Part shown: positions 22,970 to 36,800 of the stretch, in pieces | Position numbering within the stretch: the stretch's first letter is position 1 | How the letters are laid out: every line of letters begins with the position of its first letter | DNA from: Oxyruncus cristatus | Lineage: Eukaryota; Chordata; Aves; Passeriformes; Cotingidae | DNA length: 64,000 nucleotides | Direction of reading: 5' to 3' | Assembly (NCBI GenBank): GCA_013399855.1 | Contig: VXAY01005274.1 | Coordinates: forward strand, 1,035,950-1,099,949 | The notes under the pieces: model-generated | What the model was told of the DNA's origin: nothing | What the model saw: only the letters and a program-made list of their open reading frames with translations | Database searches by the model: none | Program-made: the position numbers and the translations under genes

Positions 22970-23515
22970 CACAGAATCATAGAGGTTGGAAAAGAGCCCC
23001 AAGATCGAGTCCAACCTGTGACTGATCCCCACCTTGTCACCCATCCCAGAGCACTGAGTGCCATGTGCAGTCATTCCTTGGACACCTCCAGGGATGGTGA
23101 CTCCACCCCCTCCCTGGGCAGCCCCTTCCAATGCCTGACAGCCCTTTCCATGAAGAAATCCTTCCTGATGTCCAACCTGAACCTGGCCTGGCACAGCTTG
23201 AGGCAGTTTCCTCTTGTCCTGTCCCTTGTTCCCTGGGAGCAGAGCCTGATCCCCCCCGGCTCCGCCTTCCTGTCAGGGAGTTGGGATGAGAAGGTCCCCC
23301 TGAGCCTCCTTTTCTCCAGGTTGAGCCCCCCACAGCTCCCTCAGCTGCTTCTGGTGCTTCAGCCCCTTCCCCAGCTCTGTTCCCTTCTCTGGACATGGTC
23401 CAACACCTCGAAGTCCTTGAATTGAGGGGCCCAGAATAGGAAGGGCACTAGAGGGGCCTCAGCAGTGCCCAGCACAGAGGGACAATCCCTGCCCTGGTCC
23501 TGCTGCCACACTTGG
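22970..23515 (-). repeat. CR1 LINE 3'-end fragment
   Basis: The longest copy in the window, about 545 bases, antisense. It starts at the inverted terminus CAGAATCACAGAATCATAGA and continues through GACACCTCCAGGGATGGTGA to the older 5' part near CCTGGTCCTGCTGCCACACT. Its first 220 bases are the reverse complement of the copy at 21.1 kb. Confidence 0.92.
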
Positions 23516-25011
23516 ACTGGTATAAAAATGTTGTTCTATCTATTGCACTTATAAACCCTGAGGTTTTATTTGTGCACGTCAACCCCACACAGTGAAATCC
23601 TGCTATTCCAGGGCATTCCTTCAGCTGCAGTTCCTGAAGCTTTGTCAAAGGGAACATTACATTTAGATACTACTATGGGACAGACACCTGCCTGGGGATG
23701 GGGAGAAGTTATTTCTACCACAGGAAACCACCCAAAGAAGGATTTTGCCTTAAAAGAATCTCAAAGGCAGACAAGAGGAACCAGTGTTTGAGTGAACTTC
23801 TCTTGTGTAAGTGCAGGGTTTATGAAGTGCCCCGCTGAAAATACTGATGCAATTCAACCATGCAAGAACAGAGAGGGTTTGAAAATGTGAGAAGCAGAGA
23901 AGGATCCAGTTCTTCTCTTGAAATACAAGAAAAGCCAGTTTTCTTTGCACAAAAGAACTTTTTGAGCTTCAGCTATGCTTTGATGTGTGTGATTCTCAGT
24001 AACATCTCACTGCATATTTTACAAGTATTTGAAATTGTTTATATTGCCTTAGATACATTTAAAAGGAGAAATAAATACACTTTTGTGGCAGAGAAATACA
24101 TACATTTCACGTGCCATTTCTTCCCCATCTCCAAAACAAGCAGATCTTTGCAACTGCTTGTTCTAGGCACTTACTGCTTTTATTACATCTAGTGTCCCTC
24201 TTCAGTGGTTTTATTTATTCTTGAGTTGCTCAGCAATAAATTGGCTGTTATTAATCAAACAACATTGATGTAAAAGTGGGAAAATGAGGCTGTGTTGATA
24301 ATAGCTGTGATTTTCTCAAACCCTGGAATAAGCCATACTTGTCTTCAAGATTCCTTCCAGAATCAGAAGAAAAATCTGGAAAACACTTCAAAATCTGAAA
24401 TTCCACTTGAAGTTTCTTTACTCCATGGTACCAAACAACAGCTGTTTCCCTCCTAAATAGCAGGAAAGCATCAGGGGGAAAAAAACCTAAACAGTGACAA
24501 ATTTGTTTATTTTTAAAAACTTGATTTTTAATCTAAGCCGTTTTTGAATGGCTCAGATTAGTAACATGCACAGATCACTTATTCTCAGGGTGCTTAAAAT
24601 GCTTTGTTCAGTGACTGGAGAACCAGCTTCACCGTATTCTGGTTCCTCAGGCAGAAAAGGCTCTGACAAAATTTGCCGTTTAAAAAGCAGTTGCATCCAT
24701 CATTAATGCAGGATTCCAGTGGCCAGGATTATCCCCGTGACTCTCCTGGTGGTTCCAAAAGCAGCCAGCATTCCCGTGTTTCCCCATCCAGGCTTGGCCT
24801 GCCGTCCAGGTGAGCTCACCTGTGCCTGGCCCACAGCACCATCCAGCGACAGAGCTTTGTGCTGCCGCTGAGCTGGGGCCAAAATCTGTGGTTTCTAAAC
24901 CCACAGCGGCAGCTCCTGTCCTAAAAGACAAAAGGTGTAAAGAAACCAAAATAGTTCAGCTCTTCCCTCATCAGACTGGAATTTTTGTTGTACTTACAAA
25001 GTTCAAGATCA

Positions 25012-25125
25012 CAGAATCACAGAATGACAGAATCAGAGACTGGTTTGGGTTGGGAGAGACCTTAAAGATGATTTATTTCCAACACCCTGCTGTGGGCAGG
25101 GACACCTTCCACAAGTCCATCACAC
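25012..25125 (-). repeat. CR1 LINE 3'-end fragment
   Basis: Short antisense copy beginning with three terminal-type repeats (ATCACAGAATCACAGAATGA) and the motif GGGACACCTTCCACAAGTCC. Confidence 0.85.
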
Positions 25126-28100
25126 ATGCACAGACTGTGATGCAAAGTCTGGGAGCATAATGTGGATTTTAAAGCCAAGGGGGATCTAATGGTTTCTCTG
25201 ATCACCTTTCTTTGATCTTAAAACCATCAACCTGCATCTCTACAGAGCTTTTCTGCCAGTTTGTGCTCTCGGGCCCGGTTTATACCTTGTCTTTTGTAGG
25301 GCTTTTTGTCTGCACTGTTGCCACCCAGAATTACTCTTTGCAACCGGAGTGTCACCAAGAGGTTTTTGTTCAGAAGCACCGAGACCTTCTGTGCCCCAGC
25401 TCTCCACAGCCTCTCCCTTCCTCTCCTAGAAGAAAAGCCTGTGAGATGGTTGTTCCACGCTGCTGTTCTTGTGCTTGCACAGGGCTGACCAGGGGAGGAA
25501 CTGAAGGTCTGCTCTCCCTCCCCTCCTCGGGCTCCTCAAAGCTGGAGAGTAGATTGCTCGGGGCAGATGTGTGGAGCGTGGATGTCCCTGCATGAAGGAG
25601 GAATCCCTGCAGAGAAGCAGGGAATCCCTGAGGTGGCAACTGGCCACGGAGTGATGCTCACAAGGGCGGAGGCAGCAGGACAGATGTTTGCCCAGACCCT
25701 GTGATTAGGGACTGGAGAAAAGCAGAAATGTATTGGACGGGGAACTGCAGCGAGGGGTTTCACATCCCTTCTTTATTCCTGAGGAAGGTTGATCCAACTG
25801 GGATTGATTTGTATGGGGTCATCACAGCACAAAGGGCCGGGAAGAGAAATGGCCTGAAGCAGCTCCACGGCCTCTCGTGCTGTGCGGTTACAGCCCAGCT
25901 GAGCACACAACGCTGCAGCTCTGCCTCTCCCATGCTGGGGATGAGAATCACAATGAACCAAAACACAGGGAACACTGAAATCCTTCAGTACTAATTTATG
26001 GTCTTGTTTGAGAAAGAATCCTTCTCCTACAACCGTGGTGCTTTTTTGAGAGGTTTGGTTTTGTCTGGTCAGTGCCTTCACGCTTAAGTCTTTGTGACCT
26101 ACATACAGACATGATCCAAATAAAAAATTAAAGAGAAAGAGAGCTCTATGTGACATTGCTTGGCTGAGCCAGCCCTGGAGCTGCTGTGGCCTCTGTATTA
26201 TTTTTTCACACAGGGTCTGTAAGAGTTTATACAAATTTTGTTTCGTTGTTTTGTTTTCTGCATTATCATTTAAATGTTTAAATATCTCTCTTCAAGAAAA
26301 GCATAGAGTTTACCCACTGAAGGTGGCAGTGATGGACTCACCCTTGCTAGTGCTGTTATCTTGATCCTATAAAGAAAAAAAGTCTGGAGTTATGTCTCTT
26401 AATAAAACACAGGACTGAGCACAAAGCGGAGTTCCTGGGAGTTAAGACGTTCCCAGTGAGCTCCAGGGACTGAGATGCAGCTTCCTGTGCCAACATACAA
26501 GAGGTGAGTTTAAATCATTTTCACCAAGACACTTGGATGGGGTTTGGATGGCACAAGAAATTACTCCGGGGATGTGGAATCCAACCCCTGCTATAAGTTA
26601 CATTTCAATCAAGATTAGTGGGACAATGGCTGCCTGACCACTACTTGTTAAGCCTGGATGAGATAAATTTGGTATCAGTTTGACTCCCATGGCTGGGAAC
26701 TTGTTGCAAACTGGTTTCATAGCAAGTGTTCCGTTTGGAATAACCCAGGCTCTGGATCGGTGTCTGGCTGCAAACAGAGTTGTACCATTTGGACAGATGA
26801 AAACATAACTAAGGACTGAAGTGCCCTGAAGGATCCTCTGCTTTGTGGTTTGTCCCTGCAGGTCAGGGCTCTGAAATACCTGCACAAAGAAGTGCAGCTC
26901 ACACAGTCAGGCACCTTCCAGGAGCCCCCACGTTGCTCAGCAGTTTGAGAGAACAACAGGCATTTCAGCACAGAGAAGGAGAAGCAGCTGGTGAGGGGAT
27001 GAAGGAAGAGAGAGAAGCAATTATACTCTTATGGGTATCAAACAAGCCCACATCACTCTTACTTGTGCTTGGGGGTGCAAGGCCAGCTCGCATCACCTTT
27101 GCTGCTGATTGTTTTTTTGACAGGAATTGCTCCCTAAACAGTCATGTTCAGTGATTATTTGTCTCCTTCCTGCTTCCTCTGATTACAGCCAGACTGGGAC
27201 ATCCCTGATCCGCATAGAAATGAATATTTTAAAAGCCAGGGCTGTCCTCCAAGGGGCTTGTGCACCATTAGGTCTCCAGATTTACAGCACTAGCAAAGAG
27301 CAGCATAGTAAGGAGGGGGATGCAAGAGGCTACAAATGAGGAGAAAAGAGCTAAAAGAAAAGGATTTTGTCTGTGATACCTATCTGACTGTAAATTTTCA
27401 CTGAGGTCCTGCCTTTATATAAGGCATTTTCACCAGTTTTTGTAACCCCACTCTGTATGATGACAGCTCCTCTTGGCTCTTGACTCAGCACATGCCCTGG
27501 GTTTTGCCCATGATGATGAACAGCCAGGAAGCACCACCATCCAAAGCTAAAGTGTATTTGAACATGACTTCTGATGTGTCACTGTGTTGTATCAAGTTCT
27601 CCTGTTTCCTGGGTCTCTGCATGAGAGGTTTTCCCACAGCTTAACAGCCGTTGGTGCTAAAGAGCAGCTATTCCCTGTGGTCTGTGACAGGAGCACAGAT
27701 TTCCCCAGAACTATTGAGGAAGCACAGTTATTAATTGCAATATGTGCACCCAGGCTGATACAGCTGGTGACAGAAATGCTAATGAATGCAAGAAACTGTG
27801 TCCTCGCTGTGCAAAACGTGTCACAGCCTCATCTCCTGCCTTCACAGTTCTAAGTCCTCTGCCTATTTCCATGTTGTTAATTTTCCTGGTTTCCCTTCAA
27901 AGGAAGGTACAAGTCCAAGCCATGGCTCAAACCTACTCCCTTCTGGGCATATTGCTTTGCATTAATCCAAAACCAGTTGTGTAACTGAAATACTGGTCCG
28001 TTTTCCCTCTCCATCCATTGCTGTCATTCCTCTCCTCCAGCCATTCACCAGCTCTGCTGATGTGAGGGCCCTGAAATGCAGAATATCCAGCCTTGGCTCA

Positions 28101-30367
28101 CTTGGGGGGACCTTCTCTCCCACCATGTAAAGCTTTGTGGGTGCTTTATGCCTATAAAGACTGCCTCTGTGTGCTTAACCCTCTGAATTGACTCATGTTT
28201 TCCATCATTTGGGAATGATTCAAGAGCTTCCTTTGGCCTGACCAGATCTGACTCATTCTGGGCATTTTCAGAAATTAGAATCAAATTGAGATTGGTGCAG
28301 AAAAAACACAACTATAATCAAATTATAACTGCAGCCTCTCTGCTGCTGTGACAAGGAATTCCTGGCCTCCAGTCTGCAGGCAGATGCTGGATTTATCTGT
28401 TCTATCACTGGTCCAAGTCTGCATCAAGCAGCCAATTTGATTTTATTCTGAGGGAAAAACATCATGAGTACCACGGATCCCTTTTATATTAAATTCATGC
28501 CATAGAGGAAAACCCCCTTACAATTACAAAAAATCCACTCATACATGTGTATGAAACCATGATGAAAAAACAGAGAAAGAGTATCACATTTCCTCAATTA
28601 CAGTGTTTTAGAGAGCAGTGTTTTGAACTGTAAAATACACTTTGTTTTAAGAGTGGCTTACACAAGCTTTTAAGCCTTTCATATGTCATTACTGGAGGCA
28701 GCTGCAAAGTCTCTTCTGTGCCTGCAAGCACAGATCAGGTATAGAGAATGCTTTGTGATGACTGATGATATTCCATTTATCAAATTTTAAACAATACTGA
28801 CTTTTACATCTTTCATTCTTCATCTCAGAGAGGATAAGACATTTTCTCCTTTCTCCTTCTGTTCCTTCCCCTGCACTGAGGAGATGTTTGGCTTCTTCAG
28901 CTTTTATGCAGAATCCCAACTGCATTCTCATTAAGAGATAACATGATTGAATTCTGTTAATTCTTTTGGGACCCAGACCCTTGCATTGTATGATTCACCA
29001 TACTCATTTACTGCAGAAGTGTGTCACTTGACAGGCACACCATGAAATCCCAGATTTCAGAACATTTTTGTCATTCCAATGGATGCCAAAACAGAACAAA
29101 CTGACCACCCCCAGATATGTACTAGACTGAAGTACAGAACTGGTGATGGAACATTCAGTAAACATCCAACTGACACTGTAATCAATGACAAGGGGATGAA
29201 AGAAATTCCAAGTGCCAGTGGTACTCTGACATGAATTATCCAGAGTGCAGCCCTCAAAACCACAAGGAACAAATCCTGTATGATGGGCAGATTGCTTGGA
29301 ACAGTTTTAAACTGTTCTCAATCATTTCCCCATAATAAATACAATGACATGGTACAGTTAATTCGTTTTTCGAACAGTTTTCCATCTCTTTTTATTCCAG
29401 AAGTTAGGCTGAGCCTAATGGAGGAACCCTACAATCTTACAACAAGGCAGTCATTACTGGGTCCTTCCTTTTCAGCATGAAGTATCTCTGTTGCGGTTTA
29501 ATTTCTGTATTTTTAAACTAGTATCAACTATGCCTGGAAAATGCATTTTTAAGGCATTTCTTGATTTTTTAGAAACCTAAAAATGCCTACTATGAGCATG
29601 AAGAGAAACAGCCACACACTTCTAACCAATCAGTGAACAGAAATAAATTTAAACTGGCAAAGGTATCTTTTCCCAGTAGAGTTTGTGCAGCTCAGCACGG
29701 TGGTTTCAGCTGGAGTGGGGAAAGAACTCCATCTGTTAAAAAATAAAGTGCTCTCCAGCTACATCAGCATATCCTTGGTCCTGCAGGCTTGGCCCTTGTT
29801 CTCTGATAAGCCCCATATGGGGAATTAGATTAGTACAGCTATAGAGAAATGCAACGTGGGTACACCAACATATTTCCTCAAAAGGCTGGTGAAACAGCCA
29901 TTGAAGGCTGGCATTTTTCTTTTTATTGTTTGCTGAGGGATGAGTGGGGAAGGTTTCAGTTGGACAGCTCTAGAAGGAAGAGAATCTGTGTTATAAAAGA
30001 TGCTGATACTGCATCGTCCTTCATATGCAGCTCAAGATCAGACATTACTGCTGTTACACCAGTGAAACAATAGTGTTTAAACATTCTGAACTATTTTCAT
30101 GCATTCTACCTTTTGAGAATCTGCAGTACCCGCTGAGCACCACTATTCAAGTTCCCTTCCCTGAGGCAGACATATTACTTTACTTCACCACCTATTCTCT
30201 AGTATTTAAATTAGTCGGTAGCAAAACAAATAAAGCGTGTGGTGACACTGAGCATTTGCCTAGAAAATACATTTTACGCTTTAATTACAGCATTGAAACT
30301 CCTGGCCTACAGATAACACAAGGTGCTTTGTAGAAAATGCTGTACAGCCTCAGTAGATTCAACAGTA

Positions 30368-30845
30368 TCATAGAATCACAGAATGCCCTGAGCTGGAAGG
30401 GACCCACAGGGGTCACCCAGTCCGACTCCTGGCCCTGCACAGGACACCCCAACAATCCCACCCTGTCCCTGAGAGTGTTGTCCAAACACTCCTGGAGCTC
30501 TGGCAGCCTTGGGGCCGTGCCCACTGCCCTGGGGAGCCTGTTCAGTGCCCGACCACCCTCTGGGGGAAGAACCTTTTCCTGAGACCCAACCTAAAACTGC
30601 CCTGACACAACTCCAGCCATTCCCTTGGTCCTGTCACAGGTCACACAGAGCAGAGATCAGAGCTGCCCCTCCTGAGGAAGCTGCAGACCCTGGTGAGGTC
30701 TCACCTCAGTCTCCTCCAGCTGAACAAGCTGCTCCTCCTACAGCTTCGCCTCCAGACCCTTCACCATCTTTGTGTTCCTCCTTTGGACACTCTCTAAATG
30801 CTTTAGATCTTTCTTATGTTGTGGCACCCAAAACTGATATAACTG
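30368..30845 (-). repeat. CR1 LINE 3'-end fragment
   Basis: About 480 bases, antisense, starting with CATAGAATCACAGAATGCCC and running to the CR1 block TTATGTTGTGGCACCCAAAA. It matches the subfamily of the 18.6-18.9 kb copy in the opposite orientation. Confidence 0.9.
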
Positions 30846-33800
30846 TTGATACCAACAGACAGAAAAAGTCAGGACCCCAGTATGTGACAAATCTGCAAGC
30901 ATTCCTGATAACCTCAGTAATATAAAAACTGGGTTTTTGCAGCTTCACAAGTCACTTGACAAATGGAAGAATTGCAAAAATCTGAACCACCCCATTCCAG
31001 CTTTCTGACAGAGGCACATTCACAAAGTCCTGAGTTCAGCCAGACTCCACGGGCTGTGCAGTTGTGACGTGGGTAAAAACATTCTGTGAGACAACACTGC
31101 CTTCCTGCTTAGGGCTTTGAACTGCCCACCCCTGTAACACAACAGTTCAAATTCCATTGAAATGCTCTAAAGCCCTGCTCCACGTCTCAACATCGCCTGT
31201 TAAAGCCCTTCATGGCTTCCTGGCAACGAAACAACCCTCTGAAAATAAATAAGCATCCAGTGCTCCACACTGTGCTGTGGCAAAACTTACATGGACTTCA
31301 GCTGGCAAGTGGGACACAGACAGTGATCGTGACAAACAAAAAATGCAGGAGGAAAAAGGCAAGAGCCAGCCACTCTGATCCCAGGGAATGCAGTTAAAAG
31401 GCACAATGTTTTTCAAATTATCAAGATTAGTTTTAATTACATTTGTCTTCTGCCTTTAGAGTTGCTAACAGACAGATATGCAGAAGTCACAGGATGAGTG
31501 ACACTGTGACAGAGCTGTTATTGTACCTTGGCACTTGTCACTTCATGGACTTGTCTGTGACAGGACCAAGGAAAAGGATTTCTTGGCATTCTGACTGCAT
31601 CGCTCCAACTCTACACTCCCCAAAACTTTTGCACAAGCAACGTTCATCATCTTTTTCCACAGATCCCCACATGTCCTCATCAAATCTCTCGTGTCAGCCA
31701 CCTCTGACATGGTTTTGTGAACCAGCTGCTGCTGACCAACCCTGACAAAACAAACCGAGGGATTTATTGATTACAGTACCAGGGCCAGAGCCTGTTTTGC
31801 TCTGGAGATGGTGGAATGTTTTTTACACGGCTGTAAGTCTTGATTTAAAGAGTCTCTGAATGAAGGCAACACAATTTCCCAACCATTGCCAATCAAGCAC
31901 ACACTTGAAAGGTACAAGAGCACGTTCTTAGTGTGAAGGATTATTTCTCTTAGTGTGCAAGCCCATTCTAAACAGTGTTTTCTTAGAAGTTACCAAACTG
32001 CCTGGTAAGAGTAATTAAGAAGTGCCCTGACTTGATCAAAGGAAGCGTATTGCAAAGGGCCATGCTGGGTATTGCTGATGAGCTCTGACAGGAATATAAG
32101 CTGAGAGTGATGACTCCATGAATTGATCCTACCTGGAATTAGATTAGGTAAGGGTAAGAAAACATGCCTGACAGATATGCATAAAACACATGGATACACT
32201 TTTCATTGTTTTGAAATACACTTGGGACAACAGGTTCTACAACCGATAGTCCACAAGAAAGCACAACCGGAGGCACTGACAAGTATAAAAATCTGTAAGA
32301 GGTGAGGTGGAAGGACCTTAAACAGCTAAAAATTTTACTGTCTTCCAGTGTAGGGACATAAGGACACAACCACTCTTCCCTTCTCCCCAACCCCCCAAAA
32401 AAAGGCTGATTTAGGGCAACCTCTGTAGTTTATTTCCTTATATATCCCCCCTCAATACCTGTGATATTTTAAAATTAGTAATCAACTTTCTGTTTTTATT
32501 GAGCATGGGGGTCCTTTCCTTATTTCTATCAAGAATGCAAAAATACACAAAGCAGACAGTGTAAGATTTACTTTCAAAATCAGAAGAGCTGAAAATACTT
32601 GTCTGTGATGACAGCAGTTCTTGAGTTGGTAAACTGAGCACGTCAGATGAGGCCTGAGGAAGTAAGAGGGTGGATAAAAGGGAACCCTGTGGAAAGACAG
32701 AAAGAAAAATGAAACAGAGAGACAAAGCAGGAATGGGAACCAATCATCCAGCAAAATGTTACCAAAAAAATGTCAGGGAAAGAAAAAAAAAAAAAAGTCT
32801 GGCATTGAAAATTGCTAACTGCAAGTTTTTATTCTAATTTTGTCAGAGATCAGAGCATCTGATAAAGAGATGAAATGTGCACATCAGGCATAGAGACATT
32901 AACATACACAAATGGGCCATGACCTCTCCAACTGTTTAGTGCCTTTGTGTGTGTGTGTTTGCAGCCATCAGGAGGGACAAATTAATCCTCAGTGTAATTG
33001 GATTAAAAAGTCAGTGGAATTACATCAGAAATTAATATTACCCCAAATATCTTTATACTGATGTGATTATACAGTGTGGGAAGTTCCCAGCTCAGTGTGG
33101 CTTTCCTCCCACCCCTCACAGGAGAGCTGCAGAACTCAGGGTAAGCTGGGGTTTATTTTTGGGTTAGGTTGGGTTTGTTTTGTTTGTTTTTTTAACTGGA
33201 GATCCAACTGCGTGGCAAGGCTAAGCTTTCAATACCTCTGTTTGGCCTTTTTAAGCACGGGGAAAGGCTTGAAAAACTTGAACACATTGTCATTTATGCC
33301 CCACCCCTCCCTTTTGAACATTTCAAAACTATCACAAGAGAGGCAGAAGGGACCACGTTAGTCTGGAATCCCAGGCTCCAGAGTGTCTCCATTTTATGAC
33401 TTTCAAAACACTGGAGAGAGAGTGAACTCAAAGGAAGATCCAGTTACAAAACATACCAGGTGTGAATGACATGAGGAAAATCCGACAAGGATGTGAGACA
33501 AGAGTTACTTGGTCTTATTCAGGTAAACCAGGAAGGCAAGTTGGCTTCAGGAGGCACAGCCTATTACAAGCACTTTGGAAATCTATCCAGAAAATCCCAA
33601 TATTTGTTCTATTTTGATGACCACACTGCAGTGCCTAGCTCTGATTTTACAGCCAATCCATATATAATTGTATGTTGCATATACTGTTGCATGTAAGACA
33701 ACGTCTAGATGGGAAACGCATTTGTGTCCACCAGACACTTTACTGAAATACATCCATCTGGTTAAGTAAAACAATTAGCAAGAAAGCTGAACGTATCAGT

Positions 33801-36800
33801 AACTCTTCATTGAAGGAGAGAGATTAATTTGTAATTCATGGAATAACTAGATGCATCTGAAAGACTAATGATCTGGTTGCTGTGTCATTGTCAAGGATGA
33901 CATTTAGCACTCACACAACACTTCATCCTCAAGTTGTTTTTAAACATTCGCTATAATTAAACCACATTACACTTCTGTGAGTGAAAAGTTATTGTTCATT
34001 TTTCACAGCCAGCAAAGCTGTGGCTACAAAGAAGTGACGAAGAGAAGGACTCGGTGTCAGAGACACGCTGGCAGCTGCTTCAGCCCGGGAAGTACAATGG
34101 ATCCAAATGATTACCAGTCAACTCCATGTCCTCTATTGTCCCATCTCCTGGAGCTCTGTCAGCACGAAACCTAAATGAGAACAGACTATGTAGGATTCCC
34201 ACTTCTGTAAGTAACTAAGGTCGGTATTTTGCAGTCCCTGTTATTCCTATTTGACATAAGATTTATCTCCAGGGACCACAGGTAAGGAAAAGCCACACCT
34301 CCGCAGTTGTTCATTCTCCTGATGTGAACAGAGCTTGTCTGCAGATGCTACAGAATAACCCCAGAAACACTACAAAGAACAAAAAAGTTGCTTTGACGTA
34401 TTATTTATGGCTAGAGAGACTTCTGTAATTTGCCCAGAGGAGTTCTATGAGAAATTCTAAATTAATCCCCATGCTGCCTTACCTACAGTTGAGTTAGGCC
34501 CCCAATTTATTCTAGTTTCAGTGATAATGCCAAACCAAGTCATTCTTGAACAAAACAGCCAGGAATTTGAGATGAGTATTTTCACAGGAGGCAGGCAGGG
34601 ATCAGGACAGGAACAACACAGCAGTTATAAAATGGGCTGGGAATAAACGAAACACACTTAAACGGGATACAAATAGTCCTCGTGGCACTGCAGGAAAAGC
34701 TGAAGAGTTATTTATATTGGGGTGGCAGGTAAAAGTTACAGCCAGGGGTTGGACCCAATTGTTTTGAGGGTGGTGGTGGTGGGTGTTTTACCCAATTCTT
34801 TCGTGCTCTATACAAACATGCAGAGCCCTCCATGTGACTTGAAATCTGCATTTTGAAGGTACTTTAATCAAAAGAAAAATGAAAAAATAAAATAAATGAC
34901 AACAACAACAAAACCCTAAGCCACAAAAACTCCAACTTGGACAATGCACTGCCCAAAAAGCATTTTCATCATGTAATTCCTACACAAGTACATAGAAAAT
35001 ACTGCAGAAAACACTTAGGAACAAGTTTACTGATAAAACGAAGGCTGGTGCACAAGTTTCTTCTCCTTCAATCATTGGTGATATTAACGAGCATGTACCT
35101 AGAAATAATGGGACAAGGAAACAGGTCAGAAAAAAAACCCAAACAAAGCTGGAAAATACTCAGAAACCCCAAAATGTTCTTTTACTTGAAATTCCAGTCC
35201 TGCCTTAGGCATATTTTTTATTCTTTCAACTTTTGAAACACTACAGAGGTAAGTCACTTCTTATAAAGATGCTGCAGTAACCAGGATATTTCTTGACTTG
35301 AATCAATCAAGAACTTCCCAAATGAAGTTTTTTAATGAAAGATATTTCATTATTTAAGTAAAAGACAGTTACATTGTATGTGTGCAAAACTAGATATAAG
35401 GTGATACTGTTTCAAAATATGAAACAGTAGCAATATTGGAAATTTTGTGTCTTCAAATTTGTTTTATTTAATGGAAAAATCTATGGAGATACAACTGGAT
35501 ACCACCAGTACCTACGGCTGCACAGACGGCAGAAGAAAGCAGAAACCAGTCAGACTATAAGGTAAGATAGGAAGTAACTTCAGACTCACATCTAAAATTA
35601 TAGAGTCTGAGACATGTCAGCAACGAGCCAATGCCAGCACTTTACCCCCAAGGCTCACTTAGAGCATCCCAGCTATGGAAATGCATTTAAGTCAACTCTC
35701 CATGTGGACACCAGGTAAAGCCCCAATCGTTGACCTCATCTCCTGTTCGCAAAAAAATTTAGCATGTAATTAACTTTTCAAATTGCAGGGTAGACTTGTG
35801 GGGCATGTGAGATTTCACAAATCCTTTAATGGTCGTTCATAAGCCCAACAAAGAGAGCTTTATGTTCATGTGGCTACAGAAATCAGTTACCGAACATTAC
35901 AGGAACAACTGATGGCTTTTTCACCCCATATCAATTTTCTGTAATAATTCACTAACAAAGTTTCAAACCCGCCTAATTATACTTAACAATTGTTTTAAGA
36001 GCATTTATTTCCCAAGCTGTTATAGAAGCAGTAAGTTTGGAGCATACAATCGAGACCCAATCTTTACTTTCAATTTATTTGCCTATATTCCTCTGCATTG
36101 CTTACACACGTGTGCTTTCATTGTTTTTAAGTAGGAAAGCCTTGAAAATTTCACAACAGCAGATCATGCCATGCAAACGTTGAATAATGGATTTATTAAC
36201 ACTGCATAAAACTGTGAACACTAAACTCGGTGGAGCTTTTTGTGAGAGCCTCAGGCCTTCCCCAGGGTCACAGGAAATTGCTGTCACTGTCACAGCCACA
36301 GGAAGCCATTGTCACTGTAATTCAGACTGAGCAGGGGAGCAAAGCACGATGCTTCCTGTGGCACAGTGTTTCTGTGTTTGCAGAGAGCCAGCAAAGGCTG
36401 CAGCTACTGCACTTACAGAAACTACAAACTCCTGAATGTGTGCAGTCCCAAAGTCTCAGCAAGGCTCTTGTTTGAAAACCTCCTCTCTAAAATTCTTACA
36501 CCCCAGCCCAGATATTAGGAGAGGGATCTGCTGTCCTACCTGCTATAAACTCTCCCTACACATCCACACACACCTTTAGAGCCCACACTGAGATCAGCTG
36601 CAGCAAGAACAGGCATAGGGAATTTATACATATCCAGCTACCTTGGATACCAGTAACACCACAAATTCCAGGGTGCAGCTCCTTCTGGAGACCAACACAG
36701 CTTTACTGCTGTGGCAACCAAATCAGCTCCAAGGAAGCTGAGGGAACCTGCATTTTGGCTTCACAGTAACCCTGATTATTCTCAATTTATGAATATCGTT

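Noticed and set aside
22946..23425. 159-aa plus-strand frame and minus-strand partners around 23 kb
   Set aside because: The whole region is an antisense CR1 fragment; the same peptides recur at 56.4-56.8 and 61.3-61.7 kb.
24680..25763. Cluster of overlapping frames on both strands at 24.7-25.8 kb
   Set aside because: GC-richer non-coding DNA; no domain, no splice support, and frames overlap on both strands as expected by chance.
26342..26366. Minus-strand 25-nt possible microexon with acceptor TTTATAG and donor GTGAGT
   Set aside because: No partner exons, no recognised peptide (DQDNSTSK) and no gene on this strand nearby; splice-like pairs of this quality occur by chance in 22 kb.
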